From: Tamarix chinensis
Lineage: Eukaryota; Streptophyta; Magnoliopsida; Caryophyllales; Tamaricaceae
DNA length: 64,000 nucleotides
Assembly (NCBI GenBank): GCA_030549775.1
Contig: CM060171.1
Location: 146,526,859-146,590,858, forward strand
Direction: 5' to 3'
The first letter of the stretch is position 1; the number at the start of each line of letters is the position of its first letter. A model generated the notes under the pieces. That model did no database searches. It was given only the letters and a program-made list of their open reading frames with translations, and was not told where the DNA came from. A program made the position numbers and the translations under genes. This document shows positions 25,889 to 38,989 of the stretch, piece by piece.

Positions 25889-26176
25889 GAGGTGGCAATT
25901 GGGTCAGGTTCGAGTCAATTTATGATGGGTCGGGTTAATTATGGATCATTTTTCTTTGCGGGTCAATTGTGAGTCAGGTTGGGTCATTTCAAGTCATCTT
26001 ATTATTTTGGTCGAGTCAGGTTCGAGGGGTTATTATAAATTCGGGTTGAATTGTGTTAATTTACCAATTCAGGTCGGGCCGGGTTGGGTTTGGTTTGAGA
26101 TAATTCGAGCTCAAGTTGGGCTAGGTTCAGATTATTTTATGTTAGCTTGTCGAGTTGGGTAGTATCACGTCAAATC

Positions 26177-26842
26177 TAGGAATGTAAATGAGGTAGATTT
26201 TATCTGAAATTTGATCAGTTTTATCAATCAGATATTTAAACGGATATGGAGGATAGAGAAAAATCTCTATCAGGTTTGGGTACGAATATCCGTTTATATA
26301 TCTGTAAACAAGCCCAAGCCGAGCCAAATAATCCTAGACTTAGGCTCAACTTATTTAACTAAACAAGCCTAAAATGATGTTTGGGCTCTGCTTGTTTAAC
26401 TAAACGAACAAGCCAAACCGAGCTTTTAACGAGCCGGCTCGGCTCGTTTAATAAACGAGCCTAAAAGTTCGGCTCAAGTTCGGCTCATTTAATTAAACGA
26501 ACAAGCCGAAATGAACTATTAATGAGCTGAGCCGAGCCGAGTACCGAACTGGCTCAGCTCATTTACAGCCCTACTCGTGTCCATATGCGTAGTTGTTTAC
26601 CAAATATATAATTATCCTTTTACCCTTAATTTTAAAATTAATATAATATAAATTATGGTTAAAATTATCATCTAGCTTAAATCTAACTGGGTGTATCCGT
26701 TGGATAATAGATATCCAATGGATATAGATATGAATATGTTAGTGGATACCCATTTGGGGTACGGATATGAATTTGGGTATGGATTTCTTATCGGATACGA
26801 GTATGAGTGTACCCGTCCTAAACCTGCCCATTTATATCCCTA
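26177..26842. mobile_element. Second copy of the hAT MITE of 9847-10291
   Basis: Starts TAGGAATGTAAATGAGG and ends ATTTATATCCCTA, and aligns along its length with 9847-10291, including the shared central part AATATATAATTATCCTTTTA. It is longer because another repeat is inserted at about 26297-26573. Flanking duplications are too diverged to be sure (GTCAAATC and TTGAATCG). Confidence 0.75.
26297..26573. mobile_element. 'GCTCGGCTCGTTTA' repeat nested in the hAT MITE
   Basis: About 277 bp with inverted ends (CTGTAAACAAGC on the left, CTGTAAATGAGC on the complementary strand of the right end) and many copies of GAGCCGAGCC and GGCTCGTTTAATAAACGAGC motifs, some palindromic. It splits the homology between the MITE copy and its relative at 9847. 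Exact ends are uncertain by several bases. Confidence 0.7.
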
Positions 26843-26870
26843 TTGAATCGGGATTGGGCCGAGCTGTAAT

Positions 26871-28061
26871 AACTTCAAATTTTACTACTGAAAAAATTTT
26901 ATTTGAGGGAAAGGTCCAATTGACTTGTCTGGTCATAACCAAACCAATAAATGAAACACCATCACACTAGTTGGTTTGTTGTTCCAACTAATTGATAATT
27001 CTTGCGGACCAATCAATGGGGCTAGACAAATCAATATATTTGCACACTTAGTCGAATTAATCATACTTTCACATCAAATTTTAAAACATGATAATCATCA
27101 ATCCTAGCCCATCATACTTCCCACAATCACATTAAACATGTTTACAACCTAATTCATGCTTGAGGACACACAACAAACATAGTCATGCTCTAAATTGCTA
27201 ACACTTGATCTTATAGTAAAAAAAATCATGCCAAATAAGCTTATAATCAAATAAAACATATCCTCATGCTTATGCATTTAAACCACAGACATAAAGAAGG
27301 ACATGTTTTCATGCTTTTACTTAATAGCAACATAACTATTCACATAAACATGCACAACACTTCTAAGCGCTTTCCATATTCAAGAGTAAGGTTTTCCTTA
27401 CCTTAAGCAACAATATTTTAGTAAAATATAAAATAACTCTAGTTAGATGGCTCCTTTGCTAAGATAAATTGAAAACCATAAAAGCCAAATAATTTAAATT
27501 AATAAAAAAATAAGAGCTATAACACCTTAATGTTCACTGAATAAAAGTTTTATTTTAAAATGGGTTTGCAAAATAAAAATAAGAAAGCTAGGGTGTTGTT
27601 GCTACATCTAACATAGAGAATGCACTACCGATGCCCAATTTGTGTCGGTTGCCAGTATAAAAACAGTCTCACATCCTGTGATCAAGTGTGACAAGTACCT
27701 AATCCCAAAATTAATATGGGATTGCAAAATAATATAAAATGAAATTATAATACTGGATCTTCCATTTCATGGCTTTACATGGCCATTACCACCACCGTTG
27801 AAGCTTAAATCCTTACCATAATTTGAGGATAAGTTCTTTACCCTTTCTCCTTTAGTTTTTTCTCATTTGATTTAATGTTTGATGAATGATTTTCCTAATC
27901 TTTTCTATTATTTTTATATGTTGTGTATTGTTATTTTCTTAGTATTAAATATTGGAATTAAAGGTAAACCTCTAAAACCTTGAGTGAATGGAATTGATAT
28001 ATGTTATATGCTTTGATTTCAAAGCTAGCATGATTTCTGTGGACATGGGTCTCGATCCAAA
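26871..28061. other. Intergenic, nothing recognised
   Basis: AT-rich. No gene or paired element ends found on either strand. The last five bases (CCAAA, 28057-28061) are the target duplication of the adjoining solo LTR. Confidence 0.4.
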
Positions 28062-28709
28062 TGTAGCAACCCCAAAATCACTACTGGAAAATTTTGTTTT
28101 ATTAAAATAATCAGCGTAAGCGAAATAACAAACTTATGAATTCTGGGGATATAACTGCCATACTTAGTACCAGATCGATTCACTCATATTGTTACAGTAC
28201 CAAGTGTTAAGGCTAAAAGATAAAAGTAAAACTTGCGAGAAACTCAAACATATTTAAATCATAGTAGCATACACAACACTTTACAATAATAAAATCCACC
28301 AGTGGTGGTTACAAATCAATAAATACATTGAAACCATAAATTTTAAAGGAAAAAAAGTACACTCCCAGGATATTCCGGATAGTACCTTACGCTCTTTCCC
28401 GAAAGCCAACTTGAATAGAACCCGAAGAGGACTGCCCATTGAATAGGTAGGGGCCCCACGAATGGAACCCTTCGGTACTACGATACTGAGTAACCCTTTA
28501 AAACACACCTAACAGCAAGCCCACAATGTAACACATGATACTACACACATACATAATGAGAGGTAGATACTTAATGTCCACATTCATATGTTTACATACT
28601 TAACAAATCAATCAGATCTTAATAGGCTATAAAGAACAATCGATACTCTTGGCCCTTAAGCCCTTAGTCCATTATTAGCAATCATATCGGATTATAAATA
28701 TATGTGTGA

Positions 28710-29120
28710 GTGCGAGAACCCCATTATTATAGCAGTGGACCGGAATACATACAGGGCAGAACACTCCTGACCAATATTATTGTCGATGGATCGGTCTCTA
28801 GGGCAAGACGCTTCTAGCCACTAATATTCACCGGTGGATCAGTTTGGCCCCGACCCACAGAGGTGTTCCACTATAAGTTATTAGTATTTTCCAATAATTT
28901 ATTCACAATCAGATCAAATTTATTGAGCTCGGGACCCCGCTATTGTAGTCGGTGGATCGGGATATAGATATACATCATCTAAGGCAACATGCACCCGGGC
29001 CACTATTATATCTGGTGGATCGATACTCATAAACATCATCCAGGGCAGAACCTCTAAGGCCACTATTATATCCGATAGATCAGTACTCACAATATAATTC
29101 AACTAGGCCCGGTTCATTAA
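28710..29120. repeat. GGTGGATC minisatellite of the solo LTR
   Basis: Five degenerate units with CACTATTAT or similar followed by a GGTGGATC variant, equivalent to 3160-3530. Confidence 0.7.
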
Positions 29121-29769
29121 TCATTCACTTTTACAATTAGCATTTTTCCTTTTTAATTAGCACAATAATTCTATTTATTTGCCTCGATAGGGAGATCAAG
29201 ATTCCGAGACACAAAGGTATACTGGTCGCATTGGTGCATAAAAGCTACTCGGTACCCTTCAACTATCAACCCCGGGACGCAAAGGTACCTTATTCGTAGT
29301 GGTGCATATGAGCTACTCAGTACCCTACCGATAAGGACACCTAATCCATAAGTATGCATACCCCCCTAAATAGGTCCGTAGAGCTAGATAGAGTAAGATG
29401 TAGGGCCTGGCTGGGGCGCAAAGGCACACAAGTAAATACTAGAATAACCGTGGGCTAAACCACGTCTTTAGGGTAGCGACCCCTAAAGATCTACCATTCC
29501 TGATCTCGAGGTCTTTCACTTTAAGTATTAGTATCTTAATTAAGGTGATCACAAAAGCATGATAATCAGATACTTATTTACTTTCAATTGTTTTGATATC
29601 ATTAGATATTTCTTATTCAGATGGTTATCCATAGTAACTCATAGGAATCTTAAGGCCATCATAATCTCATCTAATTCCAAATTAGGATTCATTCTCGTGA
29701 TACTTACCAATTATTAAATACTCTTACCTTGCTATTCAACGTTATTTGAGTCATATTACAAAATTCCAC

Positions 29770-30090
29770 AATCACAATGACATTTTAAATACAAATTACT
29801 CATTTACCCCTTACTTATATAATTGCTAAGTCATTCATTCCTTACTTGACAAATTACCATGTTACCCTCATTGTTGCATAATCATCAATTTATCCCTTAC
29901 TCTATTTAGGTTACCAAGTTATCTCCCATACTTATTAGGTCACTAATCCCCCTTCATAATTGTTACACTTAACATATTTTCCATTTGGTTGGTTAGATTA
30001 CTAATTTGACCTTTTCCTTTATTATAATTAACAAATTGTCCTTTAGTTGGTCAAATTACCTTTTTCACTTATAAATTACCATAATGCCCC
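29770..30090. repeat. Degenerate 'AAATTACC..TTACCCCTTACT' repeats
   Basis: Counterpart of the tandem repeat at 4590-5060, more diverged, still recognisable from repeated AAATTACC and CCCTTACTT pieces. Confidence 0.55.
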
Positions 30091-32263
30091 TTATTACTCC
30101 ACTTATATTAAATTATCACCACCACATGAAATATTAATATCAACACCCCATTATCATTATCCAACTCTACAATTATCATATTTAATTTAATACTCATTAA
30201 CACCCATACATATTAGGCCACATTATTGTACAAGACATATTACTAAAATATCCCTAGGGCTCACAACAATATTAACCATGCGTTAAAGATCACAATAGCA
30301 TAATACAACATGGATGAATACTTAACATTTTCATTAATAACCAAACTCTTACCTTAAATAATATTTCCATAAATATCATATAATCTAACATGTTATCTTT
30401 TTATCAATCAACACAAGAAACTATATATATTACATTAAACAACATATATCAAGCATAATGACATATTAAAAAGCCTAATGTGCTCATATACGTTATCTAT
30501 GCGTTTAAGTGGAATTTAATGATTACCTTAATTCTGGCAAAAACGAACCTTACTGGTATTCCGGTTAAAGGTTCAAGCTTTGATTAACAAAATCAATACC
30601 TAAAAGTAATATCAATATTTATTATATTAAAAATAAGGAAAGCCAAGCATAAGACTTTATAAAATTCATTTAATGAAATAATTAACTTAAATATTATTAT
30701 ACCTTAAAATTTTAACAAAAATGGGCCAAGAAATGTAGCAACTCATCCTACTTATGCAGCACGAGCTGCATGCACAACCATAGGGTAGGGGCTCAAAAAT
30801 GGCACAAGGAGAAGAAGAGAAAAACAATTTCGGGTTAGGATTTTTAGGCCAAGAAAAAGGGTAGATGGGGGAGGATTTGGGGCAAGGGAAGGGTGCAGAA
30901 GTGGAGAGGGTTGTAGGTGGTTGTTTGGGATGTGTTGACGGTGGCCAAGGGTGACAGCGATAGTGGTAGCGAGGCCACAAAGGTAGATGCTGAGATGGGT
31001 CGAGATGGAGGGGCTGAGGAGGAAGGAAAAGGGAGGGGGAAAATGAAGACATGCAAGTGGTGGTTTCGGCCGAAGGGGGTTTGGGGGTTGTAGGGATTGG
31101 TTTGGTGGCTTAGGTGGCGACAGCGGCGACGGAATGAGGCGGTGCAGGGTAGCTGCCGAGAAGGGAGAAAAAGGAGAGAAAGAGAAGAGGGGAGGAAGAA
31201 GGAGGCTACGGGGTGGCTCGAGGGGTGCTGTGATAGTTTAGGGGTGAGGTAGAGGGTGGCAGGGGTGGTGCGGTGGCGGAAGCGGTAGAACGGTGGCGGC
31301 GAAGCAAAATAGGGAGGATGATTAAAGGAGAAGAAAGGAAGAAAAAGAAGGTCGGGGAGGCATGCGAGGCTCGAGAAAATGACATAATGGGGTAGGGAAG
31401 GAAGAAGAAAAAGAATAAGAAAAAAAAGGAGGGGATATGGTGGTTCGGTAGCGGCAAGGTGGTAGAGGTATGGGAATGGCAGGGAGAGGGAGGAGAAAAG
31501 AGGGGCATGGGAAAGGGGAGAGAGAGATGGTGGGGCTAGGATGGGGTAGAGAAATGGCGGGAGAGAGAGAGATAGGGAGATCAATAGGGGAGAGGGTTGC
31601 ATGTAGGGTGCCCGGAGATGGCGGGGGTGGTCAGGTTTGGCGTCAGGGAAAGGAAGAAGAAGAAGAAAGAAAGAGGAAGGGGGTTGGCTAGTGCGTGCAG
31701 GCCAGGCGAAGGGGAGAAGGACGCGGGCTGGCCCGGTCGGGGAAGAAAGAAAAGGAAAGAAAGGGAGGAGACGGGCCGAGAGATGTGTGAGGGAGAAAGA
31801 GAGGGAGGAGAGGAAGCGAGCCTATGACCCAGGCGCAAGGGGGAGAAAGGCAGGCCGGGGTACCCATGACCCAAGGTAAGAAAAGGAAAAAAAGAAAGAA
31901 AGGAGAAAAGGAGAAAGAAGAGAAGGAAAAGGAATAAGGAAAACGGAAAAAAGGAAAAGGGAAGATGGGATAATTAAAATAATTTAATTTATAAAATAGT
32001 AAAATGAAATATTTATGGGTAGTAAATTTATTTAATATAATTAAATATATGGATTTAAAAATGATAATTTTAGTAAAATAATGATTTGAAAAAATATTTA
32101 AATAATAAGAGTATGATAAAATAACAAAATTTTAATTTTAATTTATTAAATATTTATATCCAATTTTATATACTCAAAAAGTTATAAAATAATTAAATTA
32201 AATAGATTTAAAAATTATTTATTAAATTATAGGCTTTTTAAAATTTCGGGAGATTACACCAAA

Positions 32264-34228
32264 TTTGGGGCTTTTTTATTCTTTTTTGGTTTTGTTTAAT
32301 TGATTGTACCCTGTCAGTCTTGGTAATTAGTAGATTATTTTTGATATATAGCATGTTCTAATTTGATAATCCTAAGCATGTTTTATTTTTATTGAAGATT
32401 TGGTTGATTTAGGGGGTTTTGATTTTATGTTTGTTATGTCAAATTTATTATACCATGTTGTAGATCGGCTAACATAGATAAAATTTGATGTATACCTTGT
32501 TAAAATCCAAGGTTGTTTGATATGATTTTTGGACAAGATAAGGTTTGGGAAATTTAGGTATGATTTGTGTGTGCTGGTGATTTTGGGATTGTATTTAAGA
32601 TATGATCATACCATTAAAATCCTTATAACTTGTAGAGCAATTTTGGTATGCATGTTGTTATGTAATAATCAAGTTTTGAGGGCTTTCGTTTTTGCTAAAG
32701 TTTAAAATGCTTTAAAACATTATTTAGGTTATTCTTGATATTGAAAGTGTTCTTGATTAGTGACTCTCTAATTATCATAAATATGGTTTAATCTTGTGTT
32801 AATAATGTTTTTGGATGGTAAAAACATAAAAATGACTAAAATAACCTTAAAGAATTTAGTAGACTTTTAGAGTCAAATGTTATGAATAACAATTTAGTGT
32901 GAATATCGAATTGATGGTTTCCTAGTGAATAGTAACTCCTGATAATAAAATATATATTTTTTAGGTTCTTGATATAAAATGACATTTCTTTTGGATAATA
33001 AACAATAACTTTTTTTAATAGTAAATTTTTAAAATTTGATGTGGGACCTTGTTTTGACTTATATCTACAATTTTTTTTTGGGTTATGCCCTTAGATTTAT
33101 GGTCTACCTTTACCTTTGGTTTCTTGTTTTGGTTTGTATGTTGTGAAAAAGGTTTTGCTCAGTTGGCTTATGGCCTAGTTTAATCTTATGATGATTTATC
33201 GCCTTTAGTTTTATTTATTTGTTTTATGGCTTCATGCCGGAGTTCAATTTTGGATCCTTAGGATTTTTTTAAGTTGATTTGGTAGTCGATGAGATGTGAG
33301 GCATGTGACTCATCTTATATGAATGTGTTGCGGAGGTTATGATAGGAAAATCCTAATTCTTACCATTTTAATTTGAGTTAAACGGATGGATTTCATCCAA
33401 TATATGTCGACCCATTCTCCATATCTCAAATGGTGATTAAGGAGAAATGTAGGTCAATTGGTCCAAAATTGAAATTCATAGTAGGGGTAATGGAAGGTCA
33501 ATGTAGAATGAATCTTCTAGCTGAGCAGATATGTGCCTGAGATCGAAGCATTGATCCCATAAATGTATAGAGGAGGGAGGTGGAAGAAGACAAGGATGAT
33601 GTCATCTCCTCCCTCAACTATCTCAGTCAATCCTCTAGATCAATCTGAGGTTGTATTTCATGCTAAATGTATCATGAAAAAGGTTAATAATCTCTTAAGG
33701 ACAATTTGGTATGGGTTAAAAAAAATTCCATTTCAGTATAATTGATTTTACCAAAAAATTGAGTTTAAAAAATATGCCCAAATCGACAGACCAATTGATT
33801 GTTTTGCCCTACAAGCTGATTGTTCTACAAACCAGTCGATCGATTCCCCAAGCAATCGATCGGTTTAGTTAAGAAAAAATAATTTTGCTAACATGACAAA
33901 TCGGTCGATTGGTTCACTTGAAAAACTCAATAAATTTAATTTTCCAACCTTATTTCAAATCCAACTTTGCCTCAAACCAAATCATAATAGCAAGTCAAAA
34001 TTAAACACCCAAAAGTGGCACAATTATCATTCATCTTTTTCCAAAAAGATGGGCTATTACATAAAAGACATCACAACAAAACATTGTATAAATATTGAAA
34101 TATACATGCAATGAACAAAATACAATAACCATATTAGAAAAACAATAAACACCAAAACCACATACCACTCATACTCATTCATTTAAAACATCATAAAGCT
34201 TACCAACAATTATACAAGAGAAACTATA
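32264..34228. other. Intergenic between two long LTRs, nothing recognised
   Basis: AT-rich and without coding signal. At 33780-33910 there are several CGATCGATT/CAATTGATT-type motifs similar to those at 63590-63700, which hints at a shared repeat. Element ends could not be defined. Confidence 0.4.
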
Positions 34229-36501
34229 TGTAATACCCCAAAATTTTTAGGTAACCCTAATCCCAAGTAATTAATATCGTAACCTAATCCTTATCTCAAG
34301 AAATAAATATTTCCACCTGATCCTAATTCTCTAACTCTAGTATTTAACCTAGTTTTGATTTATTGATAATTAATCTACCATATTATCCTAATCTAAATTA
34401 CATTGATCTTGATTTAACCAAAAACTAAAAATACTAAACCCTATTATTTTTACTCTTTCCTTTTTTCTCTCATTTCCCTCTTGGTTGATCCCCCTTCCTT
34501 CTCATTTTCCCCTTTCTCCTATGTAGAGCATTGTCCACAAACAACGCTATATGCCCCTCACTCCCTACCACCTGCTAGACCATTCCCTAATCCCATGAAC
34601 TCCCGCCTCCTACACATAAGGGTCGGGGTTGAAATATTTCCTTTACATCTCTTGCCCATCTCCGGAACATGGAATTATATATATATATACCTACACATGC
34701 TTGAAATTAAATGCTACCATCACTACTCTCTCCCTTTTGTTTTATGCACCTAATGCAGCACCATTTCCCTCCTTCACCGCCTCCGTACGGCTGCCAAAAC
34801 CTCCCAAGATCACCCCCATTGGTGAGCCAAACAGAGGTATCAACACAACCACCGTCCACCTTTGCAATTACATCACCCCTAGCATCGACCATATTTGCCA
34901 TAAACTTCCCCCAAGAATCGGCCAAAACCATTGATCCTACCCTTTCCCTTCGATATTTTTTACACAACACACACTAACTTCGGCTAACTTTGCCACACCC
35001 CTTTCTTTATTTTCCCTTCCTTGTTGTGGTATGTTTCATCGCAGCATAACCCTTCCCCCTCTAGAATATTTGGCCAAAACCCCTTTCATCACTTTGATAG
35101 CCTTGACCGAAGCTCCTCCTCCTCCACTTCAATAATATTGGTTGAAGCCTTCCCCTCCATTTTAGAAACCATATCCGCAACAATCCTCCTCTATTTTGGC
35201 ACCTACAACCCTACCACACCACCCCTCTTGTTAGGTCTCCTTCACTGTTGTACCCTCCCTAGCAACGACAGGTTGTGTCGTTGCTCACCCTCCATTTTTC
35301 CAACCTATCGTTGCTCACCCTCCATTTTTCCTTTCCTTGGTTATCCAACTTTCTTCCCAAATAATACCCTCATTTGATTAGGTTTTCTTCCTCCCTTTTC
35401 CCTTCTTTTTCCTTAATCATTTCCTTACTTAGGTGGTTTAATCTTAATAATGTTTTATTATGCATTTTTTAGGTGATTTCCCCCGTTGTCCCATAAGAGG
35501 TAGAATACGTTTTGCAAGTTTAGAGATTAGAGTCACTTTAGTAAGGATATTTATCATAGTGTAGGGTTTTTAATTGCTTAGTGCTATACATGATTTTATG
35601 TTATGCCATTTTATTTTGATTATGTGAAATAATACATGATTGTTGATACTATGATATGTGGTTGGTATTATATGATAGAAATAAAGTAGGTAGAGTGAGT
35701 GCAATATTGTTATTTTATGTGGAAAAGCCTTTGATATGAAATATGATTGTATCACGAGTTTTATTTACGGTATAATGAAAGTGAAATGATTATAGCAAGG
35801 TATTTTGAGAAAAATGTGGATTATGGAAATGATATTACTAAACATAGAAGATTCACATAAAATAAGGGTTATGTTACTGATAAGGGTATTTTGGTCGATG
35901 TGGGTTAAATGTGGGAATTATGGTATTCTAAGATGCTATATCGTCCAAAATGTGCTAATTAATTTATATGAAGTGTTTGGATTAGCTGTGAATGACCTAA
36001 GTTTAATAAAGTATGAAAATGGGTTGATTTGGCTATAATAACCTTAAACTGAAGAGGCTATTATTACATGTGTGAAATAATATAATGAGACCACATCATA
36101 TGTTGTTAATATTAGTGTTTTGGAAATTTATATTAAATCCATTAAGTTTTTGCGCTCTACATAAAAAAAGTTATGATAGAATTGTGAAACTAGGGTTTAT
36201 AAGCTCTAAGAATAGTAACTTTTAAGACATGTGTAATACATGGGAGTTAAACCTTGAATTTCACATACATTATTAATAATAATATTTGAGGAATATATAC
36301 TAAATTTTGTGGGTAAATGATCATATGGGAGAAGTTATGCCAAAAGTGTGAAATTGGAGTTTTGGGAATTAAGGATCTTAAATCTGGAGAATGGCCTTAT
36401 GACATGTGTGATGTTTTGACCTATTTTAACGTGTTACGTGCTTATAAATCAATCACAGATAAGAAATTAATCATTTAAAGTGAAATATCACGTGAGTTAG
36501 A
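34229..36501 (+). mobile_element. Truncated plus-oriented long LTR
   Basis: Starts TGTAATACCCCAAAATTTTT, then a pyrimidine-rich block (about 34440-35410), then AGGTGATTTCCCCCGTTGTC and an AT-rich part matching the copies at 6445 and 56622. Homology stops near 36500, just after TTAATCATTTAAAGTGAAA, before the minisatellite and the 3' terminus. Open frames of 73-118 aa are products of the pyrimidine block. Confidence 0.65.
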
Positions 36502-37440
36502 TGATAAGTGTGACTTTTGCATCTTATTCCTAAGGATTATAAGAGTTTTTACCTCAAATTTTAGTTGGAATTCTTCCTTTTTGTTCTTGTTATCGTCTTT
36601 GTGTTGTGAAAATTCGTGGGATCTCAAGCAACAAAAAATCATGAATGATGGAAACAAGAATAAGCTTTAAGGGAGAAGAAAGGAGAAAAAAGGAGTAAAA
36701 TTTAAAGCGGAAAGAGATTTAGAGCTAAAATATAATTTCCAGAATAAAATGAAAGCAATAATGCATATTCAAAGCATATGGGCATGAAAGAAGTGGGATT
36801 TAGACCAGGAAAAAATATGAATTTGGAGAATCTATCAACATCAAAGTTGTAGATATTTTTAATAGCTTTCCAAAAAATCCAAAATCATCTTAATCGGAGT
36901 TATGATGAAAATGTTATGGTTAAAATACCTAGCATTGCTAAAGTTGACATGGGAAACCCGTGTTTATCATTACCCTAGGGATCCGATAGGCGGTAGTATT
37001 TAAACTATCACTCTAATTTCTCATTGAGACATCCTCCACTCCCTCTCACTTCTCTCAAAATAGCCTCCACTCCCTCCCCCTTCTCTCTCCCCCATCTTCT
37101 TCCCCAATTCATCAATATCTCTTTTGTAAATTAGAGACCTAGGTGCAAGAAGTATAATATTTGCAAGAATTTGTGAACATCAAGGGTATTATCTAATGAT
37201 CTTTTATCCATCTATGGAATCTCTTCTTATATTTAATATTCACAACATAAAACTATCACTAACTTGCTAACTATTTTTAGTCTCACTAGATGTACTATTG
37301 AACCAACTCATAAGATTTGCACCGACGCATAACTTTCAAGCTCTATTAGGTATTTACTCTACCGCACCATGACGACCCACGTCATAAACTTATGATCTGA
37401 CGCTAGAAATAACAATGGAACTGATAGGAGATGGAGACCC
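36502..37440 (+). mobile_element. Possible LTR fragment of another retroelement
   Basis: Starts TGATAAGTGTGACTTTTGCA at the point where the upstream LTR is cut off. It contains a CAAAGTTGTAGATATTTTTA motif followed by AGCTTTCCAA and CGGAGTTATGA, a combination I know from many plant Ty3/gypsy LTRs. The 3' limit and target duplication are not defined. Confidence 0.4.
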
Positions 37441-38099
37441 TATTCCCAATCCCCAACTCGATAAGCAAAATTATTTTCGAATTCATCCCACTTTTTATTT
37501 TTTAATTGAAATTTTTTTGACTCAATCTCCATACTCGACTTAATTTTTGAAGTATTTTCTATTCCTAATTTATTTTCTTTAAAACCAAATTTGATATCCG
37601 AAATTTTACTCCATCCCTAATATATGATATTATTATTTTTATAATATATTTTAATATATATTATATATAAAAAAATTATACATATATAATATATATAAAG
37701 TAATATAAAAAAAATTTAAGACGAAGAAGGGCCCCATCCCCATCCCATCTCTTCCCTAAAATTTCTCCTTAAACTAGTTACATTTTCCCGTGAGATGCAC
37801 GGGTAGAATTTTAGACATTGTAATAATAAATTTTAAAATAATAAGAATAAAAAATATTATAAGAAGTAATAAAATTATAATAAGAAAGCATAGTTAATAT
37901 AAAGGATAAGATATTGGGGGAAAGATGAAATAATAAAGTAATACATTATATATAGAAATGACAAATATGAAGTATATGGAGCAAATAACTGAAGAAGAAA
38001 ATACATAATGTAGCTAGATATTTTGGAATAATTCATTGAAGACAACATTTGTTGTGGATGTACTTTATTTTCTTTCATTGTCACATATCAATATTTTTA

Positions 38100-38206
38100 G
38101 TCTATTACGATGTGTAACTTTGACACTATAACGTAAAACTGACCGTGGCCAAAGATTAGTTTTTTCAATAGTAATTCAACATGGATTTTGATTGACCATG
38201 ACTTTT
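38100..38206 (-). pseudogene. Relic of Helitron helicase C-terminus
   Basis: Minus-strand translation gives KSHGQS at 38206-38189, corresponding to the NKSQGQS helicase motif, and after a frame change GHGQFYVIVSKLHIV (about 38150-38105), corresponding to the HGQLYVAVSR motif of Pif1-like helicases in Helitron RepHel proteins. A stop and a frameshift separate the two. The fragment is just upstream of the 3' hairpin, where the RepHel C-terminus is expected. Confidence 0.75.
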
Positions 38207-38337
38207 ATTTATTATCATTGTATAAAATAATTAGTAATTTACTGATATGAAAAGTATTATGTACTTTCACTGTATCTGTAACATAGGAAAAAAAATTAAT
38301 TTTGCAAACAAATGATGCTGCAATTTTTTTATGACAT

Positions 38338-38695
38338 TTAGTTGTGAATAATTGTTATTAAAAATACCGCTAAAATCAGTTGCTTTAAACATAAAGCAAC
38401 CACTGGCTCCATACAATTACTCTTAAAAAGTTTCTTAAGTTGACCAACTTCATCATCCCAAAGTCGACATTCCAACCTCTCTTTTTTACAATCACACCTA
38501 GAAAGTAAGGAATTAATTTTTGATGCAACTATTATACCTGTTAACAATAATATGATAAATTATTTATTCTTTCTACTCACTCATTATCCTCTAGAAAAAT
38601 ATCCATTAACTCGGTCAAATTCTTATTTTGGTTCTCACGTATGCCTTCAGGTTTTATTTTCACAATCTTACCTATGACATCTAGTAAACAAAGAA
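38338..38695 (-). pseudogene. Relic of an RPA70-like OB-fold protein in the Helitron
   Basis: Minus strand encodes LLDVIGKIVKI then, after a stop and frame break, RLECRLWDDEVGQL and EPVVALCL (within 38547-38338). This is the pattern of the OB fold of RPA large-subunit-like proteins (DVIG..V, then L.LWG......F, then PVV.A). Many plant Helitrons carry such RPA-like genes. Too fragmented to be functional. Confidence 0.6.
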
Positions 38696-38989
38696 TAATT
38701 AGAAAATATTAGATTAACTCACTACACCATTATGCACTAATGATCTTCTGATGGGTGAATTTGGTTTAGATATATGTAGATAGGTGCCATTTTTGAAACT
38801 TGAATGCTTTGTCTTTTACTCCCTCTTGAACTTATGCAGTGTTTTTAATTTTTCAACTGGCTTTAATTTATATCAGAGACAAAATCAAATTAATAAAGGG
38901 AGGAAGTGGGAAGTAGAAATGTTATATGTAATTATTTTTATAACCACTTCATTTGGTGTTTTAATTATAGATAATTACTTAATTAATAC

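Larger units (their letters stand above)
25889..26870. mobile_element. Outer layer of a three-level nested repeat
   Basis: From about 25889 (GGTGGCAATTGGGTCAGG) the sequence is packed with GGGTCGGGTT, GGTCAGGTT and related motifs in one strand, the hallmark of non-autonomous plant repeats with subterminal motif arrays. It is interrupted at 26177 by another repeat and seems to resume for a short stretch (TCGGGATTGGGCCGAGCTG, about 26847-26866). Boundaries are approximate and no target duplication was established. Confidence 0.5.
28062..32258 (-). mobile_element. Complete 4.2-kb solo LTR with perfect 5-bp target duplication
   Basis: Begins TGTAGCAACCCC, ends GGGAGATTACA, and is flanked by CCAAA on both sides (28057-28061 and 32259-32263). 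TG..CA ends and a 5-bp duplication identify a solo LTR. Reading the element in its own sense (minus strand): AT-rich start, a pyrimidine-rich block of about 1.1 kb (31970 down to 30840), an AT-rich middle, a TACC-type repeat, the GGTGGATC minisatellite, and the terminal TTACA. It holds no gag, pol or primer site. This copy is the best reference for the other LTRs in the window. Open frames of 76-252 aa in the pyrimidine block are compositional artefacts. Confidence 0.9.
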
